A stretch of 64,000 nucleotides of DNA from Adhaeribacter radiodurans (GCF_014075995.1 NZ_CP055153.1:3100001-3164000); one strand, 5' to 3'. Positions 54,828 through 64,000 are shown, numbered from the stretch's first letter. A program made the numbers and translations. Notes: a model not told the origin generated them from the sequence alone.

Positions 54828-55050
54828 ATATGCTTACTAGCCAGCAAAATCTAGAATAGATTTTTGATACAATTTGATGTTATAGAAGATTTAAGCTGTT
54901 TTTGCTTTATGATTATACTAAAAAATACAACCAAAAATTTTGCTGGTTAATTGGCCCATACTTTCATAATTAATTATTAATCAAATAGTGGTTCGTTATT
55001 GTAAATTTTAGTTAAATTATTATGCATTTACACCTAAAAAAATTAAAGCT

Positions 55051-55386
55051 ATGATTACGTACATCGAACTCTGGAAAGCAACCCCCGCTTGGCAAAATAT
55101 AAGTCAGGAAGAACGGAGCAATTACATTAATCAACTAGGGCCGTTTATTCAAAATTTGTTGGAGAATGGGGTACAGATTATAAGCTGGGGAGTAAATGAT
55201 CAAAATACTTATCAGCGAATTGATTACGATTTCTTTGCGGTTTGGAGTTTCCCAGATGCTAATTCTGCTCAGGAATTTGAAGAAGGAGTAGTGGGTGCTG
55301 GATGGTACACCTATTTTGAACAAATAAATGCCCGAGGCCTTACTCAAACTCCACCAGATGTTTTAAGTAAAATGATCGCCTTATAA
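55051..55386 (+). CDS. DUF6616-like small protein
   Basis: This 111-residue soluble protein has a ferredoxin-like (dimeric alpha-beta barrel) pattern: YIELWKATPAWQNIS, EERSNYINQLG, DYDFFAVWSFPDANSA and GWYTYFEQINARG. It resembles DUF6616 proteins, whose N-terminus and FxxIW strand look alike. The function is unknown. It is a single gene. Confidence 0.72.
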   Translation: MITYIELWKATPAWQNISQEERSNYINQLGPFIQNLLENGVQIISWGVNDQNTYQRIDYDFFAVWSFPDANSAQEFEEGVVGAGWYTYFEQINARGLTQTPPDVLSKMIAL

Positions 55387-55650
55387 CCGCAATTTTCAGC
55401 AAGGTAATCCGGGGCTACTATTTTCGCTAATAAATTGCTGTTAGCGGTAATTTTACTATTTCTTTTTTTCAGGAAGTAACCCTCCTTAAAGGAAGGATCT
55501 GTTATACATAATGCATTCGCAAATTTTCTATAATTAACGGCGGCTTTCCGGCCATGTAACAAGTACCTTTTCTTTTTAATTACTTTCATTAGTAATCTAA
55601 ATAGGCAATTTAAACCTTATGCTTAACTTGAAGCCGTTAATTCGGTTTCT

Positions 55651-56595
55651 ATGAAAAAAGCTTTAATCCGCCTGGGCATATTAGTAATAAGTGGCCTGAG
55701 TGTATATTCCTGCGCCCCTAATCCTTATGCTTCCACCAATAAATCGTATAAAAAACAAGTAAAAGCTTTTGCCCGCAGTTTGCGGCAAGTTCCGGTAGTA
55801 ACACCAGGTGCCGATAGCTTAAATATGGGAGATATCTGGGTTGGGTCTACAAATTTTAATGTTCGGAAGCCTAATTATATTATTATTCACCATACTGCCC
55901 AAAGTTCATCGGCTCAAACCCTGCAAACATTTACGCAAACCCGTACCCAGGTAAGTGCCCATTATGTTATTGACCGCAATGGCAAAGTGTACCACATGCT
56001 GAACGATTATTTACGCGCCTGGCATGCCGGAGCCGGTAAATGGGGAAATAATACTGATATTAATTCTTCTTCCGTTGGCATTGAACTGGATAATAACGGG
56101 GCTGAACCTTTTGCTCCTGATCAAGTAGCGAGCTTGCTGAAATTATTGGCAATTTTAAAGAAAACGTATAACATACCCACAGCCAATTTTATCGGCCACG
56201 CCGATATTGCCCCTACCCGTAAAAACGACCCCAATGCTACTTTTCCTTGGCAACAACTGGCCCAGCAAGGCTTTGGTTTATGGTACGATGCCGAGGTATT
56301 GGGAAATTTTCCCTTAACGGATACTACCCTTGCTAATGTTGCACTTCATTTAATAGATACGACTTTTTTAGTAGCAGATACCACGCTTATAGCGGCAGAT
56401 AGTGTTCTGAACGTTACTGGAGTGCCCACTGGCTTTAACCCGATTGAAGCGTTACGGATTATTGGGTACGACACCAGCGATTTAGCAGCTGCCATAAAAG
56501 CATTTAAGCTTCACTTTATTCAAACGGAAGTAAACAGCATTTTAACGGATTCAGATAAACGGGTACTTTACAATTTATACAAGAAGTATTTGTAA
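55651..56595 (+). CDS. N-acetylmuramoyl-L-alanine amidase lipoprotein (Amidase_2)
   Basis: This 314-residue protein has a lipobox (SVYSC, Cys21). Its amidase domain (about 73-205) has zinc ligands expected at His80 or His81 (YIIIHHTAQ) and His183 (FIGHADIAP), with Asp193 in the conserved KNDPNATFPW. Supporting segments are HYVIDRNGKVYHML and SVGIELDNNG. It cleaves the amide bond between muramic acid and the stem peptide, as in AmiD or T7 lysozyme-like enzymes. The C-terminal about 90 residues are an additional helical region of unknown use. Confidence 0.9.
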   Translation: MKKALIRLGILVISGLSVYSCAPNPYASTNKSYKKQVKAFARSLRQVPVVTPGADSLNMGDIWVGSTNFNVRKPNYIIIHHTAQSSSAQTLQTFTQTRTQVSAHYVIDRNGKVYHMLNDYLRAWHAGAGKWGNNTDINSSSVGIELDNNGAEPFAPDQVASLLKLLAILKKTYNIPTANFIGHADIAPTRKNDPNATFPWQQLAQQGFGLWYDAEVLGNFPLTDTTLANVALHLIDTTFLVADTTLIAADSVLNVTGVPTGFNPIEALRIIGYDTSDLAAAIKAFKLHFIQTEVNSILTDSDKRVLYNLYKKYL

Positions 56596-56816
56596 CCCGA
56601 AAGAAAGTGCTTCAATAAGCTTACGTGAATACTAAACGGTATTCCGGGTAGTAGTAAAAAGCTTTAAAAACCAAGTTTTATTTGAAGAAGGCAATGCATT
56701 AAAAATCAAAAAGATTCTCTTATATTTCTCTTTCTTACTAATTTATATTCCAGATTTTGCTTTTACATACCCCTTAATTTTGAATTATATACTAACTGAC
56801 TTTAAAAGAAACTTAT

Positions 56817-57785
56817 ATGCATAACAGACGATCCTTTTTAAAAACTTCCGGCGCTTTGGCCCTGGCTGGTTTATTGCCTTCAATTAGTAACGCTAATTCC
56901 TTATTTGGTTATTTAGCTGCCAAATACCCGCCCGTTGGAATTCAAACGTATACGCTCAACTTTTTACTAAATGGCCCCGATGTGGATACCAAAGCGGTTC
57001 TAAAGCAAATTGCCGATATTGGAGTGAAAGAATTAGAAACCGCAACAGGTACGGCTACCGGCTTATACTACGGACACAAACCGAAAGAATTTAGCGCGAT
57101 GGTTAAAGACTTAGGCATGACCTGGGTGGGTAATCATTATAGCGGCCTTCCGAGAACCCGAACTACTCCCCCTGCAGCAGCTAGCGGAGCGGTAGGGGCT
57201 ATTGCTACCCCTCCTACCCGGCCAACCATGCCCGGGGGCCCTCGAACCAACTTAGCTGAGAACTTACAACAAATCGTTGACGAATCGGCAGAGGGAGGTT
57301 GTTCCTGGGTGGTGTGTTCCAGTTCAGCGGAGTCTACCATGGATGAAATCAAAAAAACAACTGAAATTTTCGCGAAAGCTGGTGAAGCTGCCCGGAAAAA
57401 TAAAATGAAGTTTGCCTATCATAACCACCAATCCGAATTTGCTAAAGTGGATGGTATAAGTGCTTATGATTACATTTTAACCAATACCAACAAAAACGAA
57501 GTATACATGGAACTGGATTTAGCCTGGGCATTTATGGCCGGTATGGACCCGGTTGCCATGTTTAAACAATATCCGAACCGGTTCCCACTGTGGCACGTGA
57601 AAGATATTGACCCGACCACCAAACGGCCTTGCCCGGTAGGAGCCGGTCAGTTCGATTTTAAACGTGTTTTCGAAAACTCCAAACTATCCGGCGTGCAGCA
57701 TACTTTTATTGAACAAGACGGCGCCAAAACCATAGACGACCCAGCTGCCAGCATTAAATGGTTAAAAGCTAACGTTTACGTTTAG
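56817..57785 (+). CDS. Sugar isomerase/epimerase-like TIM-barrel protein with Tat signal
   Basis: This 322-residue protein begins with a twin-arginine signal (NRRSFLKTSGALALAGLL), so it should cross the membrane folded. The rest has AP-endonuclease/xylose-isomerase-like TIM-barrel segments: VGIQTYTLN, YHNHQSEF, VYMELDLAW, WHVKDID and TFIEQDG, which supply Glu, His and Asp metal ligands. Similar proteins are found in sugar-inositol catabolic clusters. A Pro/Gly/Ala-rich loop (about 117-142) is inserted. The substrate is unknown. Confidence 0.86.
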   Translation: MHNRRSFLKTSGALALAGLLPSISNANSLFGYLAAKYPPVGIQTYTLNFLLNGPDVDTKAVLKQIADIGVKELETATGTATGLYYGHKPKEFSAMVKDLGMTWVGNHYSGLPRTRTTPPAAASGAVGAIATPPTRPTMPGGPRTNLAENLQQIVDESAEGGCSWVVCSSSAESTMDEIKKTTEIFAKAGEAARKNKMKFAYHNHQSEFAKVDGISAYDYILTNTNKNEVYMELDLAWAFMAGMDPVAMFKQYPNRFPLWHVKDIDPTTKRPCPVGAGQFDFKRVFENSKLSGVQHTFIEQDGAKTIDDPAASIKWLKANVYV

Positions 57786-57956
57786 AATAAAAACTGACAT
57801 TACCTGAATATTATAAAATACTGTTGCAGGAGTTAGGTGGAGAATTAAGGCTGAATAAAAAGTAAATTACTTTGATTACCAAGTATCATTTAGGCAAATT
57901 CTCCCCTACTCTCCAAAATATTAAGGGCGTTAAGTTCTGTTGTAAAAAACTGATCT

Positions 57957-58112
57957 AACGCGAGCGTCTACGCTCGTGTTGTTCATCGTCCGGCCTCTGG
58001 CCAGTAGAAACAGGCGAATGACTGCATATTAAATAATAAGGATCTTGGATTAACCCGGGCGAAAATCTCCGAAATAATATTCACGAGCGTAGCATGCTTG
58101 CGTAGACAGGAA
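57957..58112 (+). repeat. Repeat family 2, copy D
   Basis: Starts AACGCGAGCGTCTACGCTCG and continues TTGTTCATCGTCCGGCCTCT and GTAGAAACAGGCGAATGA, colinear with copy B. It ends with a CGAGCGTAGCATGCTTGCGT dyad. Confidence 0.75.
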
Positions 58113-58251
58113 TTTATTAAAACTAAACTTACTTGCCTGTAAAGGGGTAATTATTACTAAATACCAGCGTTCGATATAAGCATTTCATAACAATAAAACA
58201 TACCTGTATTAGCCAAAAGAATTAAACTGTAGAGATTCCCGTCTATTCCTA

Positions 58252-58370
58252 TCATTCTGGAAGAATCTAACCAGCAAGTAACCGGTTTGATTCTTCCAGA
58301 ATGACAGAATTAAAGAAGATGAGATTACTTTTTATGTGGGTTTTTCATATCTCGAACGCTCGTTAAGTAC
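58252..58370 (+). repeat. Repeat family 3, copy with intact 16-bp dyad
   Basis: TCATTCTGGAAGAATC (58252-58267) pairs perfectly with GATTCTTCCAGAATGA (58289-58304). The right part matches 3756-3840 in the same order, down to the CTCGAACGCTCGT word. Confidence 0.65.
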
Positions 58371-58399
58371 TTAAATCAGTGGCCCTGAAACACAATTTA

Positions 58400-60532
58400 T
58401 TAGTATTCTGGTTTAAGTTGAGACGTATTTAAAAGTGTTAGTTGCGTATGGAGTAAATGCTTCTTTACTTTAAAAGCTTTTTCAGTACTAAGATTGATAA
58501 AAACTTTCGCCATTTCCATTAAATAACTTACCGCATGTTCGTTAACGGTTTCACCCTCTAGGTATATAGGGTCTTCGGCTTGGGCATACACTTTCAACTT
58601 TACAAGCTGTTTCTCAGTTAGATGATCCTGAGTAGTACTATTTTCTAAAAATTTTATTATTCTTTTTTTAAGATTTTTTTCCCGGTTGGCTAATTCATCT
58701 AACAATACAGCGGCCGCTTCTAAAGCTAACGTTTGTGTAAAAAGAGGATGTAAAACCAAAATGATACTTTCATAAAATTTTTCATCACCTTCCGTATCCT
58801 TCATGGCTTCGAAAAGTTGCTGGTATAGGCTCTTGAGTTGCTCTGCTTTACCCTGGGTTAAGGCTTGCCGATAAAAGAATTGAAAAAGCTGAATGTCTAG
58901 TTGCTTCAGTTTTTGTTGCGCTTCGGATACGTCCCGGGTAAGTTCTGATAAAATATTTTCGACTTCTTTGGCCCGGTACTTTTTTCCATCAAAATCTAAA
59001 TTCTTAATGCCGGATTTACCGTTTGCAATTTTTTGTAACACTTCTACATCTCTTTGCCAACTACTTACCTGAGCCGGTAAACGGCAAGCTTCTTCAGTTA
59101 AAAAATCTTCCAGTTTATTCGGGGCATTTACTTCTTGTAAAGCCTGTTGAGCTTGCTCCGTGGTGCTAAAAATAGTAATATCCCGGCTATCGTAAAACCC
59201 TTTGTATGCAGCATCAAAGCTGTAATCTTGCTCTTCTTTAGTAATTTTATCTCGGAAAGCAGTTAAATCCAGTACAACAGGAGACCAAGCTACTACTACC
59301 TCTTCAAACATTTTAACCGTCATTTGCTGTTGTAGCTTCTCAGCATCTTTAAATAAGCTCCAGGCTGGCTCCTGAATAGTTTCGGAATGAATATTTAAAC
59401 TATTTAAATGAACAATGCGGTCTTCGGTACTAGGATGCGAGGCCCATTGATTTTTAACAACCAAGCGGCTCTGATGAAATAAAGAAGTGGTTTGCGCATT
59501 TATTTGCAAGAAATGGTGCTCAACTGGATTGTTTAATTGCCGGCCCAACTGATGCATTACTACCTGGTGCTGCGGGTACAAATTGTCCGGCATTAAATTA
59601 TCATCTTCCCAGTTTTTATAATGGTCGAGCAATTGATTAAAACAAACGTCCGCCGCTTCTATGCGGTACAAAGAGGTTACTAAATGCTGCGAACCAGTAA
59701 CGTAAGCAGCCACCGCATCGGCATGAAATTCCATTTGTTGCGATAACCTAGAGTAACTTTTATTTACCAGCAGAAATACTTTTTGCAGAATAAACTGAAT
59801 GATGTTGATTACCCCTACAGTTAAATGAGCAAAAATGGAAAAAAAACCACTGGCGCTACCCCAATTGCTTAATGCCCGTTCAAAACCTTTGTTATCGTAA
59901 AGTAAATTATATAGCACTTGATTCACATTATAAATATAGCTGCCTAGTTTCATGCTGCGTTGCGAAAAATGCCCGAACTCATGAGCCAGTATGGCTTTAA
60001 ATTCACTTATATTAACGGAGTTCACCAACCCTAATCCGATCTGCAAATTTTTCCGGACCGGCAGAAACATACTCCAGAAACCTGAATTATAAAATACGCT
60101 GGCATTCACATCGCCCGAAAGGTAAATACGCTTAGGGAAAGGGGTTTGCGTTTCGCGGGTTACCTGCCGGATAAAGGCAAACAAAGTGGGCTGGTCTTTT
60201 TCGGTAACTTCTATTAAACCGGAGCGATCCGTTTTATGCCGGGAAAAAATAAATTTAATCATAAATATTACTACCATCAGCCCCAAGCCGGCTAATCCGA
60301 GACCAATCATGATAGTAAAGAATTTGGTGATGGTAAAAACCAATAAGACAGCAATAGCAATACACACGGCGGCAAACCCTAAGGCTAAACCAACCAAAGT
60401 AAAGTAGGTAAGAATAAAGAAAATAATAGTACCTAAAACTTTAAAAACTTCGGTTTTAAATGCGGCGGAAGGTCGAATAATTTTTTCGTCTACCCCAAGG
60501 GGCATGGGTGGGTAAGTAAAATTTGTTTGCAT
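58400..60532 (-). CDS. M48 family metallopeptidase, membrane-bound
   Basis: This 710-residue protein has two or three N-terminal helices (about 33-95). Its peptidase domain has the zinc motif HEFGH at 184-188 and a third ligand in EFHADAVAAY near 267. After the domain comes a long helical, Lys/Gln-rich C-terminal region (about 390-710). The family includes HtpX and Ste24-like proteases of the inner membrane that clip membrane or misfolded proteins. The extra C-terminal region is unusual, and its role is unknown. Confidence 0.9.
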   Translation of the reverse strand: MQTNFTYPPMPLGVDEKIIRPSAAFKTEVFKVLGTIIFFILTYFTLVGLALGFAAVCIAIAVLLVFTITKFFTIMIGLGLAGLGLMVVIFMIKFIFSRHKTDRSGLIEVTEKDQPTLFAFIRQVTRETQTPFPKRIYLSGDVNASVFYNSGFWSMFLPVRKNLQIGLGLVNSVNISEFKAILAHEFGHFSQRSMKLGSYIYNVNQVLYNLLYDNKGFERALSNWGSASGFFSIFAHLTVGVINIIQFILQKVFLLVNKSYSRLSQQMEFHADAVAAYVTGSQHLVTSLYRIEAADVCFNQLLDHYKNWEDDNLMPDNLYPQHQVVMHQLGRQLNNPVEHHFLQINAQTTSLFHQSRLVVKNQWASHPSTEDRIVHLNSLNIHSETIQEPAWSLFKDAEKLQQQMTVKMFEEVVVAWSPVVLDLTAFRDKITKEEQDYSFDAAYKGFYDSRDITIFSTTEQAQQALQEVNAPNKLEDFLTEEACRLPAQVSSWQRDVEVLQKIANGKSGIKNLDFDGKKYRAKEVENILSELTRDVSEAQQKLKQLDIQLFQFFYRQALTQGKAEQLKSLYQQLFEAMKDTEGDEKFYESIILVLHPLFTQTLALEAAAVLLDELANREKNLKKRIIKFLENSTTQDHLTEKQLVKLKVYAQAEDPIYLEGETVNEHAVSYLMEMAKVFINLSTEKAFKVKKHLLHTQLTLLNTSQLKPEY

Positions 60533-60716
60533 AGTAGAAAGGATAAGTTAATAGATAAATTTTAAGGTTTTGCATTATCCAATTTATTAAAAATCTGTAT
60601 GTTAGCTTTCTTTTAACTTATTTATTTAATGCTTATAGCTATAAATAGCTTTTCCCTCCTGAATTTTATCCTGGCCCGCGCTATGTTACCGCTCTACCCT
60701 TCTCTACCGCAATAAA

Positions 60717-60762
60717 AAAGTGCTTGTATTATTGCCGGAGGACCAGCTAATACAAGCACTTT
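60717..60762 (-). terminator. Rho-independent terminator of the small acidic-protein gene
   Basis: Perfect 15-bp stem AAAGTGCTTGTATTA (60717-60731) / TAATACAAGCACTTT (60748-60762), then T-rich DNA on the minus strand (plus AATAAAAAA before 60720). Confidence 0.85.
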
Positions 60763-60801
60763 AATTTAACATAATAACTAAAATAATTACTTATAGATTA
60801 T

Positions 60802-61032
60802 CTATGCTCCACCTACTTTTGCCTGATCGGGCAACTCGTTATAGCCCGTACTTTCTTCTTTAGTAGTTTCCGTTTCTGGGGTGTATTCGCCACCTTCTTT
60901 TTGAACATCCGGAGTGCTGGCTTCGTCAGGAGTTTGGGCTTGGTTTTCGTCGGAGCCACCCGTTACGTTTTCGCCTTCTTTTTGAACGTCTGGTGCCGGT
61001 ATGTTATCGGTATTTTGCGGTGTTGTGCTCAT
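60802..61032 (-). CDS. Small acidic, disordered protein with internal repeat
   Basis: This 76-residue protein is very rich in Glu, Thr, Pro, Asn and Asp and is predicted disordered. The word PDVQKEG occurs twice (about residues 14-20 and 41-47). There is no signal peptide. It is a single gene with its own terminator, which supports it being real. I do not recognise the family. Confidence 0.65.
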   Translation of the reverse strand: MSTTPQNTDNIPAPDVQKEGENVTGGSDENQAQTPDEASTPDVQKEGGEYTPETETTKEESTGYNELPDQAKVGGA

Positions 61033-61355
61033 AGTTTTAGTTGTAGTTTAATTGATAAAGTATATAAGCGTAAATAATTCCTGAAGGTTTTACTAAATCG
61101 GGCAAATGCTTGATTATACTGGATTGTAAGAGAGTATAGGCTATACAAATGGATTAGTGTTTGTAATTAAAATTACTCATACATGGCTAATTGTATTATT
61201 TTAATTTTACCTGAGCACCTAAACCAGCTACAAGAGAAATAACAACAATAGAATAATTCAACGCTGGCGATGCTATTTGCTTTTAGTAATTTTACATCAC
61301 TTAAAGAGGAACAACTAATTATAGATTATAAATTATTTATACATAAATCAAACGC
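61033..61355. other. Divergent intergenic region
   Basis: AT-rich region that should contain promoters for both the acidic protein (leftward) and the 93-residue protein (rightward). No other signal was recognised. Confidence 0.4.
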
Positions 61356-61637
61356 ATGAAAAAATTAATCCGGAAAGTTATCAATCCTTTTTTACCGTCT
61401 TACGAAGTAGTATGCACTAACTATCAATTAATTCCCGGTATGCCGGTTAATAAAAATCAATCTCGTCATTCGTTTGGCAAAGGTGCTTCTGTGGAAGCTG
61501 AGGCGTTTTACAGCAAAGTAATTTCCTCGGATTTAACCAGAATGATGGCTCCCGTAGAAATTGAATTAACTAAAAGAGGCAAAACTATTCAGAAAGCTAA
61601 GTTCGGTCCGGTTGAAAATTTCAAAAGAGCCGCTTAA
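61356..61637 (+). CDS. Small protein of unknown function
   Basis: This 93-residue basic protein (KKLIRKVINPFLPSYEVV, then a helix KGASVEAEAFYSKVIS) ends with a KRGKTIQKAKFGPVE tail. No family is recognised. A clear terminator follows 30 bases later, so it is likely expressed. Confidence 0.6.
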   Translation: MKKLIRKVINPFLPSYEVVCTNYQLIPGMPVNKNQSRHSFGKGASVEAEAFYSKVISSDLTRMMAPVEIELTKRGKTIQKAKFGPVENFKRAA

Positions 61638-61667
61638 TTCTTTTTACACAATTAATCCATCTATTTT

Positions 61668-61708
61668 AAACCCTTGCTTTTCCAGGTTAACCGGAAAAGC
61701 AAGGGTTT
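61668..61708 (+). terminator. Rho-independent terminator after the 93-residue protein gene
   Basis: Perfect 16-bp stem AAACCCTTGCTTTTCC (61668-61683) / GGAAAAGCAAGGGTTT (61693-61708) with a 9-base loop. Confidence 0.85.
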
Positions 61709-61891
61709 CTTATTTTATAAGTATTTTGTTTGATTAAAGTTTGGAATAAAATATAACAATAGTTACAACTTTTATCAAAATATTTTATACATCTCATTTA
61801 AACAAAGTATAACAAAAGCAATAAAAAATTATTTCATTTGCTAAATTTAACTAATCTGATGAAGCACACTAATTTTTATTAAAAATTAAAA

Positions 61892-63715
61892 TCAGGAAGA
61901 CGATAAAAGTCCGGGAGGAACGCTTAATTCGCCGGTATGCGCATCAATTAACCCATTCCGTTCATCTTCTATGTTAGTAGCCTGGGTATACACATCGCCG
62001 GCAATGGGCCGTTGCCGCAACTCGTGCTTAAATTGCCGAATACGTTCGGTTCGTTCTTCGGCATCTTTTGGTCCGCCGTAATCCGGAAAACCAAAGCCTC
62101 CCCACTCACTCACCACTAAAGGTACTTGTCGCCGGTAAAAAAATGGATCGCCTACTACCAACGGAAAAGCGGCTACTCCTTCCATTTCGCCGTTAGTTAA
62201 CCGGTCGAGTAATTCCTGCCAACGACTTAAATCGGGAGTATACAAATGTGCCGTGAGTAAATCCGATTTTAATTTACCTTCCCAGGAAATATGCTGCCAG
62301 CCATCGTTGTCTACTACCAGGTATTGGGGATGTTTAATGAGCATGTAATGATACATGTCTACTATATACTGGCGCGTTTCGGGGTTAGTGGCAATATCCT
62401 GAGCGCCCCAATCTTCGTTGTACAAACTCCAGATTATAACCGACGGATTGGTTTCCAGTAAAGCTAACATTCTTATTAACTCGGCCTGGTGATTTAGTCG
62501 GCTTAAAGGCGTGGAGCTATGCGGACTTGGAACTTCTACCCATAACAACAATCCAATTTCATCGGCCAGATTATAAATGCGCGGATCTACCCCGGCGATA
62601 TGTACTCGCACTAAGTTACAACCCAAGGCTTTCATGGCGTAAAAGTGCCGCTGCATTTCATCGTAAGTGGCCGTACCCGGTTGGTACAAAATGCCGTCCA
62701 GGTAAATTTGTTTATTATTTAGATACACGAACCGGCCGCGCGCCTCTATTTTACGCAAACCAAACTGAGCTTCAATCTCGGCAACATAGCCGTTGGCATC
62801 AATAAGCTGGGCAACTACACAATACAAATTTGGCGTTTCCGGCGACCATAATTTTGCATCCGGAACTTCCACTACCAAACGTTGTTCTTTCTGACCAGCT
62901 TGCAGGTTTAATTCAAAATCGGAAGTAACCAGCGGCTCGGCATTTTTTTCCTGCGGAAAAACTTTTAACCGAATAATATACTTCCCCGGATCGTGAATAC
63001 GGGTGGTTAAGTTAAAGCGAACCAGGTAATCTTCTACTACACTAATAACCCCTATCCGCGACCGCAGCCGGTTGCGCTCTACGGTTTCTATCCAAACGCT
63101 ACGAACAGCTCCCGTGTTAGTCTGGTACCAGATGCCGCCGCGTTTGTATACGTGCGATTCCTGCTTCCCACGGGGAATCTCGGCATCCATGGTATCGGCA
63201 ATGCGCACGTTAAGGCGGTTTACCGGGAGTAGATCTTCTTCTCCAATCTCGTACGAAAAAGAGGTATATTCACCGTAATGCACCTCCTCGCCCTCAATGG
63301 TGCGCAATAAGCGTCCATTCAGCCAAACGCGTGTTTCGTAGCCGCAAGCCCCAAATGTTAACTGAAACATAGACGGAGTTGGATCGCCGTTACGCTCCGG
63401 CTTAGGAAATTCCCGCTCGTACCACACCACTACTTTATCTTGCCAGGCATAAGGATCTTTTTGCCCCTTAGCAGCCGCTAAGTGCATTTCTACACTACCT
63501 GGCCATTGTGCAGTTGTTTTACAATGCTGCCCATTATTCCAGCCTTCGCTTAATCCCCGATCATCGGGGTCGTAGCAAAATTTCCACTCTCCATCCAGTA
63601 ATAAGTAGGTATTTGAACGTAATACTACGCGGGGCAGTGGATTCTTAAATTCTTCGGGGGCCGGTGTAACGGTAGTACTTTTGGTAATACCAAAATTTGG
63701 ATTCGGAACGGACAT
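61892..63715 (-). CDS. Glycoside hydrolase family 2 protein
   Basis: This 607-residue enzyme has the GH2 layout: an N-terminal jelly-roll sugar-binding domain, an immunoglobulin-like middle and a TIM barrel. The acid/base Glu434 is in SLYNEDWG, and the nucleophile Glu537 is in LVVSEWGG. It is much shorter than LacZ-type galactosidases (about 1000), nearer to beta-glucuronidases (about 600). No signal peptide is seen, so it is probably cytoplasmic. The sugar (galactoside, glucuronide or mannoside) cannot be told. No transporter or regulator gene adjoins it. Confidence 0.9.
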   Translation of the reverse strand: MSVPNPNFGITKSTTVTPAPEEFKNPLPRVVLRSNTYLLLDGEWKFCYDPDDRGLSEGWNNGQHCKTTAQWPGSVEMHLAAAKGQKDPYAWQDKVVVWYEREFPKPERNGDPTPSMFQLTFGACGYETRVWLNGRLLRTIEGEEVHYGEYTSFSYEIGEEDLLPVNRLNVRIADTMDAEIPRGKQESHVYKRGGIWYQTNTGAVRSVWIETVERNRLRSRIGVISVVEDYLVRFNLTTRIHDPGKYIIRLKVFPQEKNAEPLVTSDFELNLQAGQKEQRLVVEVPDAKLWSPETPNLYCVVAQLIDANGYVAEIEAQFGLRKIEARGRFVYLNNKQIYLDGILYQPGTATYDEMQRHFYAMKALGCNLVRVHIAGVDPRIYNLADEIGLLLWVEVPSPHSSTPLSRLNHQAELIRMLALLETNPSVIIWSLYNEDWGAQDIATNPETRQYIVDMYHYMLIKHPQYLVVDNDGWQHISWEGKLKSDLLTAHLYTPDLSRWQELLDRLTNGEMEGVAAFPLVVGDPFFYRRQVPLVVSEWGGFGFPDYGGPKDAEERTERIRQFKHELRQRPIAGDVYTQATNIEDERNGLIDAHTGELSVPPGLLSSS

Positions 63716-63908
63716 AAGCGCTTTAGTTTAACCATCAATACGGACAAATAGCCGTGCCGGATATTAATTTTTTACAATTAGGAAGGAAGTAATTCGAGAT
63801 AAACAGATGAAGCTTTTATTGTTTCTGCTCCTGGTTAAATTCTCTGTGTTAGAATAGTAGCGTGTTAACTTCAAGCGATTTACTAAGGGGCCTCAATATC
63901 CTTTAAAT

Positions 63909-63941
63909 AAAAAAGGATGGCCTATTTAGCCATCCTTTTTT
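63909..63941 (-). terminator. Rho-independent terminator of the leftward gene at the window edge
   Basis: Stem AAAAAGGATGGC (63910-63921) / GCCATCCTTTTT (63929-63940) with a 7-base loop. It lies about 20 bases past the partial gene that enters at 64000, read leftward. Confidence 0.8.
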
Positions 63942-63961
63942 ACTATTTTGATTGTTTTTAT

Positions 63962-64000
63962 TTATTCTTCCGGAATAAAATCCATGGAAATAGAATTAAC
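63962..64000 (-). CDS. C-terminal end of an unidentified gene
   Basis: The last 12 codons (VNSISMDFIPEE) and a TAA stop read leftward from the window edge, followed by a terminator hairpin. Too little is visible to name the family. Confidence 0.5.
   Translation of the reverse strand, partial: VNSISMDFIPEE

Larger units (their letters stand above)
53909..55050. other. 1.1-kb gap with an inverted pair of family 1 repeats
   Basis: Contains the terminator and repeat copies 4 and 5 with about 324 bases between them. The inner part has short dyads (AGTCTCCCG near 54488 with CGGGAGACT near 54525). No gene is supported, including the 68-residue frame at 54422. Confidence 0.5.
57786..58399. other. 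Gap with repeat families 2 and 3
   Basis: Contains copy D of family 2 (57957-58112) and the second copy of family 3 (58252-58370). No gene. Confidence 0.5.

Noticed and set aside
42960-58112. Repeat families as a CRISPR array
   Set aside because: Copies are kilobases apart, about 100-200 bases long and not regularly spaced; no cas gene is present.

Overview
The window looks like a chromosomal segment of a member of the Bacteroidota, most likely order Cytophagales and close to Hymenobacteraceae (Adhaeribacter-like). This is inferred from gene content, not from a database match. The signs are two secreted proteins with C-terminal type IX secretion (T9SS) sorting domains, short lipoproteins with a Cys lipobox, AT-rich leaders with few Shine-Dalgarno sites, several TTG/GTG starts, and families common in that group (DUF6515, DUF6616, DUF2461, DUF885, ThuA, Lgt-like). 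I found no rRNA, tRNA, CRISPR array or intact insertion sequence.

Layout. 0-3.6 kb: the end of accA, an MBL hydrolase and patatin pair, an outer-membrane protein and an acyltransferase. 4.4-8.7 kb: a 1417-residue multidomain T9SS protein. 8.9-10.6 kb: a His-rich mini membrane protein followed by a membrane polyferredoxin. 10.7-12.4 kb: an alpha/beta hydrolase and a Bcp peroxiredoxin. 12.5-16.0 kb: a tight three-gene glycosyltransferase operon (two GT2 enzymes and a polytopic mannosyltransferase-like protein). 16.0-19.3 kb: DUF2461, a lipoprotein, and an ECF sigma/anti-sigma pair. 19.6-26.6 kb: an aldehyde dehydrogenase, a CBM6-like T9SS protein, YdcF, DUF885 and DUF2905. 27.1-33.7 kb: topoisomerase III, an ABM-like enzyme, a small secreted protein and HrpB helicase.

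33.7-40.4 kb is an accessory, strikingly AT-rich and decaying region. It holds an orphan 421-residue membrane protein; the remains of a yefM-yoeB toxin-antitoxin pair; a compact four-gene operon (GHKL ATPase with STAS-like N-terminus, DUF4325 STAS-like protein, membrane-anchored protein, coiled-coil lipoprotein); a frameshifted aldose 1-epimerase; and a nonsense-riddled HxlR regulator. The four-gene operon is the best candidate here for an undescribed system. It has the parts of a partner-switching device next to a membrane protein and an envelope lipoprotein, but its function is unknown.

40.8-64 kb returns to ordinary genes: an Lgt-like/beta-barrel fusion, an orphan 536-residue protein, a PAS histidine kinase, ThuA, DUF6515, MscS, DUF808, DUF6616, an N-acetylmuramoyl-L-alanine amidase, a Tat-exported sugar isomerase-like protein, an M48 protease and a GH2 glycosidase. 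The long intergenic gaps between 42.6 and 58.4 kb are filled with dispersed non-coding repeats. One family of about 205 bp has five copies, four of them arranged as two convergent inverted pairs. A second family has four copies. A third has two copies, one of them near 3.7 kb.
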